A stretch of DNA of 40,746 nucleotides from Anaerolineaceae bacterium. Its GTDB lineage: Bacteria > Chloroflexota > Anaerolineae > Promineifilales > Promineifilaceae. Location of the stretch: assembly GCA_002699125.1 (NCBI GenBank), contig PABI01000035.1:1-40746 (forward strand). Reading direction: 5' to 3'. The position numbers were made by a program, and so were the translations under genes. How positions within the stretch are numbered: position 1 is the stretch's first letter; every line of letters begins with the position of its first letter. Below, in pieces: positions 28,401-36,407 of this stretch. The notes below the pieces were generated by a model. That model had not been told where the DNA came from, searched no databases, and worked only from the letters and a program-made list of their open reading frames with translations.

Positions 28401-28694
28401 ATATGTCTCAACGCCATCGATGCCATGTCGCCGGACGGTGGCGAGTTATCCATTGTCCCGGTGATGAATGAGGCTGAGGTAGGGCTGGCTATTCAAGATA
28501 CAGGCATGGGCATTGCCGAAGAGGACAAAGAGAAGCTGTTTGAACCGTTCTTCACCAAAAAGGATAACGGTTCTGGTTTGGGGCTAGCCATCTGTTACGA
28601 TATTATGCAAAAACATGGCGGGCACATCGCTGTAGAAAGCACATCAGGAGAAGGGGCAACCTTTACCATTTGGCTGCCGACACTGCCAGAATAA
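25407..28694 (+). CDS. Membrane sensor histidine kinase, 2 TM - PAS2 - GAF3 - HisKA - HATPase
   Basis: About 1,095 residues. Two membrane helices (~33-49 and ~69-87) are followed by PAS (~105-225) and PAS-PAC (~230-350, 'AANGIMITDHKGLIEWVNPA') domains, three GAF domains (~370-515, ~530-690, ~700-860), and the dimerisation/phosphoacceptor domain with H888 in 'SVAHELNNPLQTIKN'. The catalytic ATPase domain (~960-1090) has the N box 'NICLNAIDAM', G1 'DTGMGIAEED', F box 'LFEPFFTKK' and G2 'GSGLGLAI'. The family autophosphorylates the histidine and passes phosphate to a response regulator, here the gene 14 bp downstream. The first GAF has a 'NVCPCNP' cysteine pair that could be redox-active or bind a metal. 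The start at 25407 is chosen because GGAG lies eight bases before; the frame is open to 25353. The signal sensed is not evident. Confidence 0.93.
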   Translation: MTQPTTFKPGPILTDLLQSNRVLNLSPLHLMRVIMISVFVVELAIMMTLEPLYFDRDAQFLEILVEGTVDAALLSIFVFPIVYYYAFKPLVEVIGRYQRTEKALDTANNFLEIVFASLTDGVLVVNKSDHQILSCNRTAEKLLGFPQNELRGQNISILLESDSDNRQLLFAEIDASLSQGNIFRAELELSPRKELHYTAEITVNRVESESETSSLQLYVVRDISERIKSQEQLQLQTTALEAAANGIMITDHKGLIEWVNPALTDMTGYTFEALIGQDASIFNSRQHESETFSTMWQTIQDGKVWEGELVNLRQDGSVYIENQTIAPVRNKQQEITHYIAIKQDITERKQAEIQMERHNQELVMLSQLGQSVVSSLELPQIFCDVIEQVMPLVEAECLSIILREQNQLTYVAADGLEAGQLLGKQIPLQDGVPGEVMRTGSVVHVAEEDGRFNITNVCPCNPQSLIAVPLALGQNRLGLIQATHRQPHAFDDESIRTLTAAANWAAIAISHANQLEEIRHRLNETATLSAINQSLNETLDLDNILQLIADSTPKLLTQADGVVIHLLDENETYLTPAIWSGQAENDLSSLFLELNDELVEEVFRTGKLISLSDVSQTPHAAIFSPGDAPASLIIVPLQSGRHQLGTIIVQNQTKTHVFTAQDERLLLRLADSAAVAINTARLYQSERSQRQQAEYLARTAVALSQSLEMDEVLQTIIKLAMEMVDSVGTAVFLLRNNEIYRTQFSQPDQQNDQLPNALQKLINREDLSSLPPLKLIMETGKPVLITDTDSTEAKLNHTAQPAYVAAPLRITDDTSGFLMVQSDTPGTFNRTTMRQLELLASQASLAVQNALLFNDLGEILQKEQSTRAQLVQAQKLSAMGRMVASVAHELNNPLQTIKNCLFLIQQDLPQETETQSFLEMGLSETNRLTNLVLQLRDVYRPSGSNTQQPVSLPDIVGQVHLILREHLKQNNISHSFATGTEPLWVLGDANQLKQVVINICLNAIDAMSPDGGELSIVPVMNEAEVGLAIQDTGMGIAEEDKEKLFEPFFTKKDNGSGLGLAICYDIMQKHGGHIAVESTSGEGATFTIWLPTLPE

Positions 28695-28708
28695 TCACTG
28701 AGGAAATC

Positions 28709-29503
28709 ATGGAAACCAACCACACCATCTTAGTTGTTGACGACGAACCCAATTTGCGCAAAACGTTGCGCCTTATCCTGCAGCGGGATGGCTATACGGT
28801 CACCACCGCTGGAGATGCTGATGAAGCGCACGAACAGTTAAAAGCCAGTCAGTTTGATCTGGTCTTTTTGGATATTAAGATGCCTAAAAAGAGCGGCCTC
28901 GTGTTGCTTACCGAAATCAAGCAAATGTACCCCGACATGCCCGTGCTGCTCTTAACCGCTTTTGCCAGCCTGGACTCTGCCATTGAAGCCGTGCGGCGCG
29001 GCGCGGCCGATTATTTGCTCAAGCCCATCGATCCCCCACAGATTTTGTCCCGCGTAAAACAGGTTTTGTCCCAACAGCAGCCCAACCGCCGCCGGGCCAT
29101 CATGAATGAGATGCAGCGCCTGCTGGGCGAGCTCAACCAGATTGACGGTTTTCACCAGGATGAGCCGGATCAATTGATCCAAGAAGTGGAGGATGAGCGC
29201 TATTTACGGCGCGGCCCCTTTCTGCTGGATTTACACACGCGAATTGCTTCACTCGAAGGTGAAGAGCTGTCGTTGACGCCCACCGGTTTTGATTACCTCA
29301 CGGTGCTGCTGCGTTTTTCCCCCAACACGCTGGACTATCAAAAGCTGGTCATGGAAGCGCAAGGCTATGAAACAACCCCCATCGAGGCCAAAGAAGTAAC
29401 GCGCTGGCGCGTCCACGAGCTGCGCAAGGCCATCGAAAACGATTCCCGCAATCCACGCTATCTGATCACGGTTCGCGGGGAGGGGTATCGGTTGGTGACT
29501 TAA
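28709..29503 (+). CDS. Response regulator, receiver plus OmpR-type winged helix
   Basis: 264 residues. The receiver has the acidic pair D11/D12, phosphoacceptor D55 in 'FDLVFLDIKMP', T83 in 'LLLTAF' and K105 in 'YLLKPID'. After a helical linker (~120-170), the C-terminal ~95 residues form a winged helix ('LTPTGFDYLTVLLR', then 'RWRVHELRKAIE' and the wing 'YLITVRGEGYRLV'). GAGGA sits six bases before the ATG at 28709. The kinase stop is 14 bp upstream, so the two are co-transcribed and almost surely a cognate pair. Its targets are unknown; the secreted-protein cluster starting at 29795 is the nearest downstream candidate. Confidence 0.93.
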   Translation: METNHTILVVDDEPNLRKTLRLILQRDGYTVTTAGDADEAHEQLKASQFDLVFLDIKMPKKSGLVLLTEIKQMYPDMPVLLLTAFASLDSAIEAVRRGAADYLLKPIDPPQILSRVKQVLSQQQPNRRRAIMNEMQRLLGELNQIDGFHQDEPDQLIQEVEDERYLRRGPFLLDLHTRIASLEGEELSLTPTGFDYLTVLLRFSPNTLDYQKLVMEAQGYETTPIEAKEVTRWRVHELRKAIENDSRNPRYLITVRGEGYRLVT

Positions 29504-29526
29504 AACTATTGCCACACATCTGGCCG

Positions 29527-29548
29527 CGCAAAGACTACATTTGCGTTT
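29527..29548 (+). terminator. Weak hairpin after the response regulator
   Basis: CGCAAA (29527-29532) and TTTGCG (29540-29545) pair around a 7-base loop, followed by TTT. It starts 24 bp after the stop codon. The stem is short and the T-run small, so it is only a possible terminator. Confidence 0.35.
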
Positions 29549-29573
29549 AAGAAAATAATCGGATTATCCTCTG

Positions 29574-29602
29574 TCATTCCCGCGAAAGCGCGAATCCATA
29601 CG
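29574..29602. repeat. REP-like palindromic element
   Basis: TCATTCCCGCGAAAGCGCGA followed by ATCCATACG resembles the widespread 'ATTCCCGCGAAAGCGGGAAT' class of intergenic palindromes (CGCG/CGCG arms around AAAG). Only one copy is visible here. Confidence 0.5.
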
Positions 29603-29688
29603 TTTGAACTCCCCCCATCCCCCAATTCTTCACAATTAACCCCAAGCTTTTTCAACTTTTCTCGCCTCTTTCTTGCCTATCATTAGTA

Positions 29689-29743
29689 TTGGAGTACCAG
29701 TCCATCTCCAAAACTATTTGAGCAACAAAAAGGCAGGTACTCC
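29689..29743 (+). promoter_or_regulatory. Competing stem-loops upstream of the beta-helix gene
   Basis: TTGGAG (29689-29694) can pair with CTCCAA (29706-29711). The overlapping GGAGTACC (29691-29698) can instead pair with GGTACTCC (29736-29743). The two pairings exclude each other, and the element ends about 50 bp before the start at 29795. This could be an attenuator-like leader or a protein-binding inverted repeat; no known riboswitch is recognised. Confidence 0.3.
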
Positions 29744-29794
29744 TTCTCGATCACACCAAGGTCTGAATCATTCAGATGCGTCCAGGAGGTTTAC

Positions 29795-32700
29795 ATGGAA
29801 CGAAGAGGATCATTGTTGCTACTATTACTGCTCGGCTTGTGCATTGGCCTCGTGGCCGTGCTGCCAGCTTCTTCGGCAATGGTGGACCCGGCGGGAACTT
29901 CTGCGATTGACAAACTGGTTGTCAACGCAGAACCAGCCGCCCCGGCAGCGCCAACTGCTACCACCCAAACCATTGCCTTACAAGTTGTCAGCGCCCGCAC
30001 AGAGCCACTTTGGGGCACCCCCCTCGGCGAGCCAAATCCCCCCGGCATTGCCGCAGGCGATCCCGTGACAGAATACAAATTCATCATCAATGAGGATAAC
30101 ACCGGAGAAACACGTACGGACCGCTATACTGGCGGCTGTGCGCCGTTTTGGGATGAAGAAGAAACCATCCCCAATCCGGATTATCCCGTCACTTGTGACT
30201 GGCCCAGCATTGCCGCCATCCCCAGTTGGAGTCCTATTGTTACCCAGGGCGACGAAACCGTTTTGAGTGAGAACACGACCCTGACCTTACCGACAGGGCG
30301 TTATCTTATTTCGGTCATCGCCGATGGGTTTAAGCTGGATGGCCAATGGTTCACCGTTCCTATGGAAGAAGATGTGGACAACCCCGGCGTGGCTACGGTC
30401 AACGTGTCTATGCAGCCGCAGCCGCTGCCCACGGCTACCTTGATCATCAAGGTATTCGAAGACAATGGCCTGCCCAACTCCGCCGCCGACGTTCCGGCCG
30501 AGGCCGGTCTGGCCGGTTTCTCCGGCCATATTGGCGATCTGGGCGGTGAAGTGACCAACGATGTGTACGGCAATCCGCTATGTACTGAGTATGAACCCGG
30601 CAACGGTCCCAACGGCTATGCCTGGGAAGATGGCGCGCCGGTTGCCATTGAAGGCTCTGGCGGCAAATGCCTGAGCGATGAAAATGGCGACATCGTCATC
30701 CCCAACCTGGGCACTAACCGCTTTGAAGCGTGGGTGGTGCCGCCGGACGGCACCGACTGGGTGCAAACCACGACGCTGGAAGGCAACAAGCCGTGGGACT
30801 CCTGGATTCAAGAAGGTTCCACTGGTTACGATACCGAATTTGTCATCGCCAACGAACCATTCCCCGTAACCATCTTTGGTTTCGTGCACCCCACCAACGA
30901 ACTGACCAACACGGCCGTTTCTGGCGAAATTCGCGGTGTCATTGCCAACGCCGAGGTGTATGTGCCGTTTAATGGCGGTTTGCCCTACCAGGGACACCTG
31001 TGGGGCGGCCTGTCTGGGGCAAAGATTCGCGAGACGATTGCCAACCCGTGGATTGCTTTAAGCGATTTGCAGGGGGGGGATACGGCCGTATGGATCGGCC
31101 AGGGTGAAGCCGACGGCAGCTTTGTCATTCCCCACGTCCCCGATGGCGACTATCTACTCACCTACTGGGACGGTCCCCAACTCAACATCCTCGATTTAGT
31201 TCAGATCTCTGTGGTCAACGGCGAAGTGGTCGATATGGGCGTCTTGTTTGTCACCGGCTGGTTCACCAACATCCACGGCTACGTCTTCGTTGATGAAAAC
31301 GAAAACGGCAAGCGTGACCCCGGTGAAATGGGCGTCGGCGAATACCCCGTCCTCCTGCGCAAACGAGACAACTCCGAAATGGATCGGGGCGGCATTTTGG
31401 TGCCCACCGCTTCCGATGGCTACTACGAATACGAAAACATGTACCCCTACAACAACTGGCTGGTGCTGGAAGCGTACGCCCCGCAGTACAAAGTGACCGG
31501 CTTCACCTACCAGGCGTTTAACCAGCCCGAAGAAACCACCGTTTTAGGTGAAGGTGTGGATGTGGGCGTGCTGCCCATCATCGGCCAGTCGGGACGGCTG
31601 GATTGGGGCGTAAAACCCTACGCACCGGGTGAAAACGGCGGCATCGCCGGTACCGTCTTCTATGACACCACCCGCGCCGAGTACGATCCCTCGCTGGCCG
31701 CTGTGGAACCGTGGGCTGTCGGCATTCCCAACCTGGAAATGAACCTGTACGAGCCAGTCACCTGTACCGATCCCGACACAGAGACCTGCGACGAAAGCGG
31801 CAGCTACCTGCTGGCCGCCGACGGCTCCTTTGCCAAGGGTGCCCTGCTGCAAACGACCACTTCTGAAATGTGGGAACGGCCGAAAAACTGCCAGGCATAC
31901 GACGTCGAAGGCAACCCCATCAACCATTGGATTTTGCCCGCAGCCGCGCCCGACAAAGATTGCCTGGAGCCAATGGCCATGGGTACCCAGTTCCAAAGCG
32001 ATTTTGCCACCGTCAACGGCAACTACGGCTTTGGCGATTTGGAAACCGGTGACTATCTGGTCGAGGTTATGGTGCCTAATGATGCCTACGGCCGTCCCCT
32101 ATTCCAGGTAGAACGCGAGGAAGACCTCAACGTCTTCTCCGGCAACGAATATCTGAGCCAGCCCACCGCCGGCAAGCCTGCTGCCAACCCGCCCGACTTT
32201 CCCGTCTGCGCCGGTGCTTTGCACACGGTAGACGTGGCGGGCGTTGGCTCTGATGGCCCCAACGCTGTTGAAAATCCCGACTTTGCTGCCGAGGGTGGCA
32301 GCATCTTTGAAGGCACCGACCGCCACCTGTGCAACACGAAGCTGGTGACGGTTATCGAAGGCCGCTCTGTGGCCCCGTCCTTTACCTTCTTCACCGACGT
32401 GCCGCTGCCCGGCCGCTGGTGGGGCCTCATCCTGGACGACCTGACTCTCTCCACCGATCCGCGCGAATGGACCTTCGGCGAGAAGGCCGGCATCCCTAAC
32501 GCGCCCATTGGCGTCTACGACTTTGCCGAGCGGCTGGTCACCGTGCTGGAATCGGACCCGAACGGCATGTTTACGGGGCTGATGCCCTCGACCATGACGA
32601 TGAATGCGCCCTCGCCTTCCGGCATGTTTGCTAACATGTACCGGCTGGTCGGCAACGATCCCGGCCAACCGGGCCATCTCAACGAGGCGTACAATCCGCA

Positions 32701-34972
32701 GTACCGCACCATCGCCGCCAACTTTGAGGTGATCCCTGGCCTGGGCGTCATTGCCGACCTGGCCCCGACGCAGGTGGCGACGTCTATCCAATCGCCGGGC
32801 ACGCAGTTTAACCACGTGGCCCAGTGCAAGCTGGAAGACACAACGCCGCAGCTTTTTGCCGTCGATAAACCATATGTCGATCTGGCAGGCACGCCAGCCG
32901 AGCGCACCATTTCCATTCTGGGGCTAGGCTTTGGCGATGTGCAGGGTGCGGGACAGGTCTATTTGGGCGATACGGCCGTAGCCGCCACCACCTGGTCAGA
33001 CCGCCTCATCACCATCGTTGTGCCCGACACGCTCAGCTCCGGTCCGCACCAGTTAGAAATCATTGCCGACAACCAGCAAAGCATGGTCAATGGCCTCACG
33101 ATTCATGCGCTGGACCGCTTCTACAGCCCAACCATCTACGAAGTCGGCCCCGGCAAAGCGTACGACACCGACACCGGTGCCACCATTCAGGATGCCCTAA
33201 ATGACGCAGCCACGACGACGCTGGCCCTGGTCATTGTCTATCCTGACACGCCAGAACAGTGGAATCCCAAAGGCGTTTACTACGAAAACGTCGTCATGCA
33301 CTCACCGGTGAAGATGCAGGGCATTGGTCCCGGCGGCGTCTACGACGATGGCTCCTTTGTCCTCGGCTCCGTGCTCAACGGCCTGGGCTTCTCCGGCGAC
33401 AACGGCAGCGCCGCTGCCTGGCGCGATCTGGTGGAAAGTCTGCCTCGCGCTGGTAACCAGGCCATCTACGAAGGCGCAGTCATCACTGTTTTTGCCGAGA
33501 GTCCAAACCAGTTTGGCGACCGGTATGAAGCGGCCATCGACGGTTTTGGCATCGAAGGCGGCGACCAGCAAGGCTTCCCCAACAACATCAACCAGATTGG
33601 CGGCGGCAACAATGGTCAGGCAGCCAACGTGGTGATTCAAGGTGGCGGTATCTTTGTCAACGCCTATGCCCGCAATCTACAAATCACCAACAACATCATC
33701 CAAAACAATGGCGGTGCCTACGGTGGTGCCATTCGCTTGGGCACGCCTAACCTACCGCCCGGTGACCCCGGCAAAGATGCCCAAAACGACAATATCTTCA
33801 TCGCCAATAACCAGATTTTGGCCAACGGTGGCACCAACCTGGCTGGGGCGATCGGCATTTTTGACGGCGCAGAGCGGTACGAAGTGGCCAACAACGATAT
33901 CTGCGGCAACTACTCCTCCGAGTACGGCGGCGGCATCAGCCATTATGGCTACAGTCCGCGCGGCAGCATCCACAACAATCGCATCTACTTCAACCACTCG
34001 ATGGATGAAGGCGGCGGCATCATGATTGCCGGTGAACTGCCGCCCAATGCAGCGACAATGCTGTCACCCGGCACGGGTCCGGTAGACATCTACAGCAACA
34101 TCATCCAGGCCAACCTGTCTAACGATGATGGCGGTGGGCTGCGCTTCCTGATGGCCGGCAACTTCCCGTTCAACGTCTACAACAACTTCATTGTCAACAA
34201 TGTTTCCACCCATGAAGGCGGCGGTGTCTCGCTGAACGATGCGCCGGACGTGCGCTTCTTCAACAACACGGTGATGAAGAATCTGACGACGGCGACAGCG
34301 ATTACCAGCAATGGTCAACCGGCCCCGGCCGGTCTGGCCACCAGCCTGAACAGCGCCCTGCTGCAAGCCACCCTGCGCCCAGACGATCCGATCTTTAGCA
34401 ACCCGCTGATGTTCAACAACATCTTCTGGGACAACCGGGCCGGTTCCTGGGACGGTGACGGCGTGGCCGGGCTGGGTCTGGAAGGCGACCCCAATCCCAT
34501 CAACACCTGGGACGTGGGCACGGGCGGCAACACGCACCTCTTGCAGCCGACCAACTCGCTGCTGCAAACCAGCACCGGCACCATTCCTGATGCCTCCAAC
34601 CTGATTGGCGTAGACCCAATGATCAATGAAGCCTACGACGTGAGCGTGTCCGCTCTGCCGTGGCGTACCAATCCAAACTTTGTCGGTGTCATCATGGTGG
34701 CGGTGGATCTGCCGCCCACGCTGCTGGGTGATTATCACCTGATGGACGGCTCTCCGGCAGCCAATGCTGGTGTGCCCGGTGTGGATGGCACGCTGGCTCC
34801 AAACTTTGACATTGATGGCGATATACGGCCGTCCAACGGAGCCTACGAAATCGGTGCCGATGAAACGGGCCAACTGTCCGCCCTGCGGCTGGTGATTCCC
34901 GGCGACGCCATGCAGTTCAACTTCTTCCAGACGTACATGCCCCTGGTCTTCCAGCAAGGCACGGCAGAGTAG
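29795..34972 (+). CDS. Secreted SdrD-B / IPT / right-handed beta-helix protein (1,725 aa)
   Basis: AGGAGGT precedes the ATG closely. A Sec signal peptide (residues 1-28) is followed by carboxypeptidase-regulatory-like beta domains (~40-380), SdrD-B-like repeats (~489-609 'GYVFVDENENGKRDPGEMG'; ~612-790 'GIAGTVFYD'), an unclassified region, an IPT/TIG domain (~1019-1106, 'TISILGLGFGDVQGAGQVYLGDTAV') and a right-handed parallel beta-helix (~1119-1700). The helix shows repeated 'NNxIxxNxxxxxGGGI' turns ('ITNNIIQNNGGAYGGAI', 'IYSNIIQANLSNDDGGGL', 'VYNNFIVNNVSTHEGGGV'). The protein ends '...QTYMPLVFQQGTAE', sharing YMPLVF with the last gene of the window. It is probably extracellular or surface-attached. 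Its position 77 bp before three cupredoxin genes on the same strand suggests one functional cluster. No lyase catalytic residues are assignable, so an enzymatic role is not claimed. Confidence 0.88.
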   Translation: MERRGSLLLLLLLGLCIGLVAVLPASSAMVDPAGTSAIDKLVVNAEPAAPAAPTATTQTIALQVVSARTEPLWGTPLGEPNPPGIAAGDPVTEYKFIINEDNTGETRTDRYTGGCAPFWDEEETIPNPDYPVTCDWPSIAAIPSWSPIVTQGDETVLSENTTLTLPTGRYLISVIADGFKLDGQWFTVPMEEDVDNPGVATVNVSMQPQPLPTATLIIKVFEDNGLPNSAADVPAEAGLAGFSGHIGDLGGEVTNDVYGNPLCTEYEPGNGPNGYAWEDGAPVAIEGSGGKCLSDENGDIVIPNLGTNRFEAWVVPPDGTDWVQTTTLEGNKPWDSWIQEGSTGYDTEFVIANEPFPVTIFGFVHPTNELTNTAVSGEIRGVIANAEVYVPFNGGLPYQGHLWGGLSGAKIRETIANPWIALSDLQGGDTAVWIGQGEADGSFVIPHVPDGDYLLTYWDGPQLNILDLVQISVVNGEVVDMGVLFVTGWFTNIHGYVFVDENENGKRDPGEMGVGEYPVLLRKRDNSEMDRGGILVPTASDGYYEYENMYPYNNWLVLEAYAPQYKVTGFTYQAFNQPEETTVLGEGVDVGVLPIIGQSGRLDWGVKPYAPGENGGIAGTVFYDTTRAEYDPSLAAVEPWAVGIPNLEMNLYEPVTCTDPDTETCDESGSYLLAADGSFAKGALLQTTTSEMWERPKNCQAYDVEGNPINHWILPAAAPDKDCLEPMAMGTQFQSDFATVNGNYGFGDLETGDYLVEVMVPNDAYGRPLFQVEREEDLNVFSGNEYLSQPTAGKPAANPPDFPVCAGALHTVDVAGVGSDGPNAVENPDFAAEGGSIFEGTDRHLCNTKLVTVIEGRSVAPSFTFFTDVPLPGRWWGLILDDLTLSTDPREWTFGEKAGIPNAPIGVYDFAERLVTVLESDPNGMFTGLMPSTMTMNAPSPSGMFANMYRLVGNDPGQPGHLNEAYNPQYRTIAANFEVIPGLGVIADLAPTQVATSIQSPGTQFNHVAQCKLEDTTPQLFAVDKPYVDLAGTPAERTISILGLGFGDVQGAGQVYLGDTAVAATTWSDRLITIVVPDTLSSGPHQLEIIADNQQSMVNGLTIHALDRFYSPTIYEVGPGKAYDTDTGATIQDALNDAATTTLALVIVYPDTPEQWNPKGVYYENVVMHSPVKMQGIGPGGVYDDGSFVLGSVLNGLGFSGDNGSAAAWRDLVESLPRAGNQAIYEGAVITVFAESPNQFGDRYEAAIDGFGIEGGDQQGFPNNINQIGGGNNGQAANVVIQGGGIFVNAYARNLQITNNIIQNNGGAYGGAIRLGTPNLPPGDPGKDAQNDNIFIANNQILANGGTNLAGAIGIFDGAERYEVANNDICGNYSSEYGGGISHYGYSPRGSIHNNRIYFNHSMDEGGGIMIAGELPPNAATMLSPGTGPVDIYSNIIQANLSNDDGGGLRFLMAGNFPFNVYNNFIVNNVSTHEGGGVSLNDAPDVRFFNNTVMKNLTTATAITSNGQPAPAGLATSLNSALLQATLRPDDPIFSNPLMFNNIFWDNRAGSWDGDGVAGLGLEGDPNPINTWDVGTGGNTHLLQPTNSLLQTSTGTIPDASNLIGVDPMINEAYDVSVSALPWRTNPNFVGVIMVAVDLPPTLLGDYHLMDGSPAANAGVPGVDGTLAPNFDIDGDIRPSNGAYEIGADETGQLSALRLVIPGDAMQFNFFQTYMPLVFQQGTAE

Positions 34973-34984
34973 GAAATGAGATCT

Positions 34985-35028
34985 GGTGCCCGGACATCCC
35001 AGTCCGGGCACCCGGGCAAGGATGCCCG
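34985..35028 (+). other. Double hairpin between the beta-helix gene and the copper oxidase gene
   Basis: The first stem pairs 34985-34995 with 35002-35012 perfectly (11 bp, loop ATCCCA). The second, CGGGCA/TGCCCG (35013-35018 with 35023-35028), follows directly with a 4-base loop AGGA. No T-run follows, so it may mark mRNA processing or stability, a partial block to read-through, or a dispersed GGACATCC-type intergenic repeat. Confidence 0.65.
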
Positions 35029-35049
35029 ATTCACGACAGGAGTACAGAG

Positions 35050-36396
35050 ATGAGAAAAACAATTCGTACGCGCAAACTCAACCGACGCGACTTCATGAAA
35101 CTAGGCGGGGGTGTCCTCGCCGGCGCGGCGCTCACTCGCCTGCTGCCGCGCACCCTGGGCCAGTCCGGGATGATTGCCCTGGCTGAGGATTATTCCCAGG
35201 TTGCCGCCCCACCCGCCGATTTGGCCCTGGTGGGCACCGACGGCTGGATTTACCTGCCCGGCGAGGTGCCGATTCCCGGCACCATCAACCAGTTTTACCA
35301 GCCGGACGATTACGCACCCGATTTGCTAACCACCTACATGTTTGGCTTCCGCGATGTTACCGGGCTGACAGACGAACTGGTCTTTGCCCAAAAGATGAAG
35401 TGCCAGGCCACCGCGCCGCTCTTTTGGGTCAATGAAGGGCAGGAATACCGCGTGAAGCTCACCAACGTGGGGCTGCAAATGCGCCCTGACCTGATCGATG
35501 AACACACGCTGCACTGGCACGGTTTCCGCAACGCCTGGCCCATCTTCGACGGCGAGCCGCACTCCTCGGTGCGGGTGCCCATCGGGCGCAGCCTGACGAT
35601 GTATTACCAGCCGTTCCACCCCGGCACCTACATGTACCACTGCCATGTGGAAGAAACGGAACACGTGCATATGGGCATGACCGGCTCCGTTTTTGTCCGA
35701 CCGGCGCAGGATGGCACGCCTATCGTGGCGACCAACGGCAAGACGTATGACCGTTTTGCCTACAACTGCGGCGACGGTTCCACGGGCTTCGACCGGGAAT
35801 TTGTGCTGAACCTGACGGACGTGTGGGCCGAAGCGCACTGGGCCGATTCCCACGTGCAACTGCCGGACTGGACGGACTTTAACGCCGATTATTACTTGTT
35901 AAACGGCCGTGTCTACCCCGACACCATCGCCCCCAACGGCATAGGACTGGACACCAACACCGGTATCCTCCAGCCACCGCCAGGACGACCGGAGCTGCAA
36001 TACCAGCCGCTCTCCTCACTCATTGAGTGCGAGGCAGGCGACCGGGTGCTGCTGCGGCTCATCAACCTGACCTTTGGCCAGCACGCCATGACCCTGCCCG
36101 GCCTGAAGATGCGAGTGGTGGGCAAAGATGCCACGCTGCTGCGCGGCAACGACGGCACCGACTTCGCCTACGACACACACACCGTTTACCTGGGTACCGG
36201 GGCCACGGTTGATGCCATCTTCACCGCACCAGAGGATGTTACCGAAACGCAAACGTATCTGTTCTACAACCGGAATTTCGACCGCTTGAGCAACGCCGGT
36301 GGGCAAGGTTACGGCGGCCAGATGACAGAAATTCGTGTTCATCCAGCCGGCACGCTGGCACCGCAAACAGAACCCAACACGAATCCCAGGCTGTAG
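35050..36396 (+). CDS. Tat-exported multicopper oxidase-like protein, two cupredoxin domains
   Basis: 448 residues; AGGAG lies before the ATG. The N-terminus has a twin-arginine signal (N11-R12-R13-D-F-M-K, then a hydrophobic stretch), so the protein is exported folded, usual for cofactor-loading cupredoxins. Domain 1 contains H155-W-H157-G and H197-C198-H199...H205-V-H207-M-G-M210. These supply a type 1 site (Cys198, His205, Met210) and histidines for a type 2/3 site; the surrounding 'HGFRNAWPIFDGEP' and 'GTYMYHCHVEETEH' resemble MofA/OmpB-type oxidases. Domain 2 has only 'FGQHAMTLPGLKM' where other oxidases have HPxHLHGH, so a complete trinuclear centre cannot form from this chain alone. 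Oxidation of metal ions such as Mn(II), Fe(II) or Cu(I), or of phenolics, is possible but unproven. It is first of three linked cupredoxin genes. Confidence 0.88.
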   Translation: MRKTIRTRKLNRRDFMKLGGGVLAGAALTRLLPRTLGQSGMIALAEDYSQVAAPPADLALVGTDGWIYLPGEVPIPGTINQFYQPDDYAPDLLTTYMFGFRDVTGLTDELVFAQKMKCQATAPLFWVNEGQEYRVKLTNVGLQMRPDLIDEHTLHWHGFRNAWPIFDGEPHSSVRVPIGRSLTMYYQPFHPGTYMYHCHVEETEHVHMGMTGSVFVRPAQDGTPIVATNGKTYDRFAYNCGDGSTGFDREFVLNLTDVWAEAHWADSHVQLPDWTDFNADYYLLNGRVYPDTIAPNGIGLDTNTGILQPPPGRPELQYQPLSSLIECEAGDRVLLRLINLTFGQHAMTLPGLKMRVVGKDATLLRGNDGTDFAYDTHTVYLGTGATVDAIFTAPEDVTETQTYLFYNRNFDRLSNAGGQGYGGQMTEIRVHPAGTLAPQTEPNTNPRL

Positions 36397-36407
36397 CCAA
36401 GGAAGTT

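Noticed and set aside
32099..32815. Minus-strand open frame of 238 codons opposite the beta-helix protein gene
   Set aside because: R/G/V-rich translation without recognisable motifs, inside a well-supported coding frame.
29795..34972. Pectate lyase or other polysaccharide lyase
   Set aside because: Only the beta-helix architecture is seen; no catalytic residues of a specific lyase family can be assigned.
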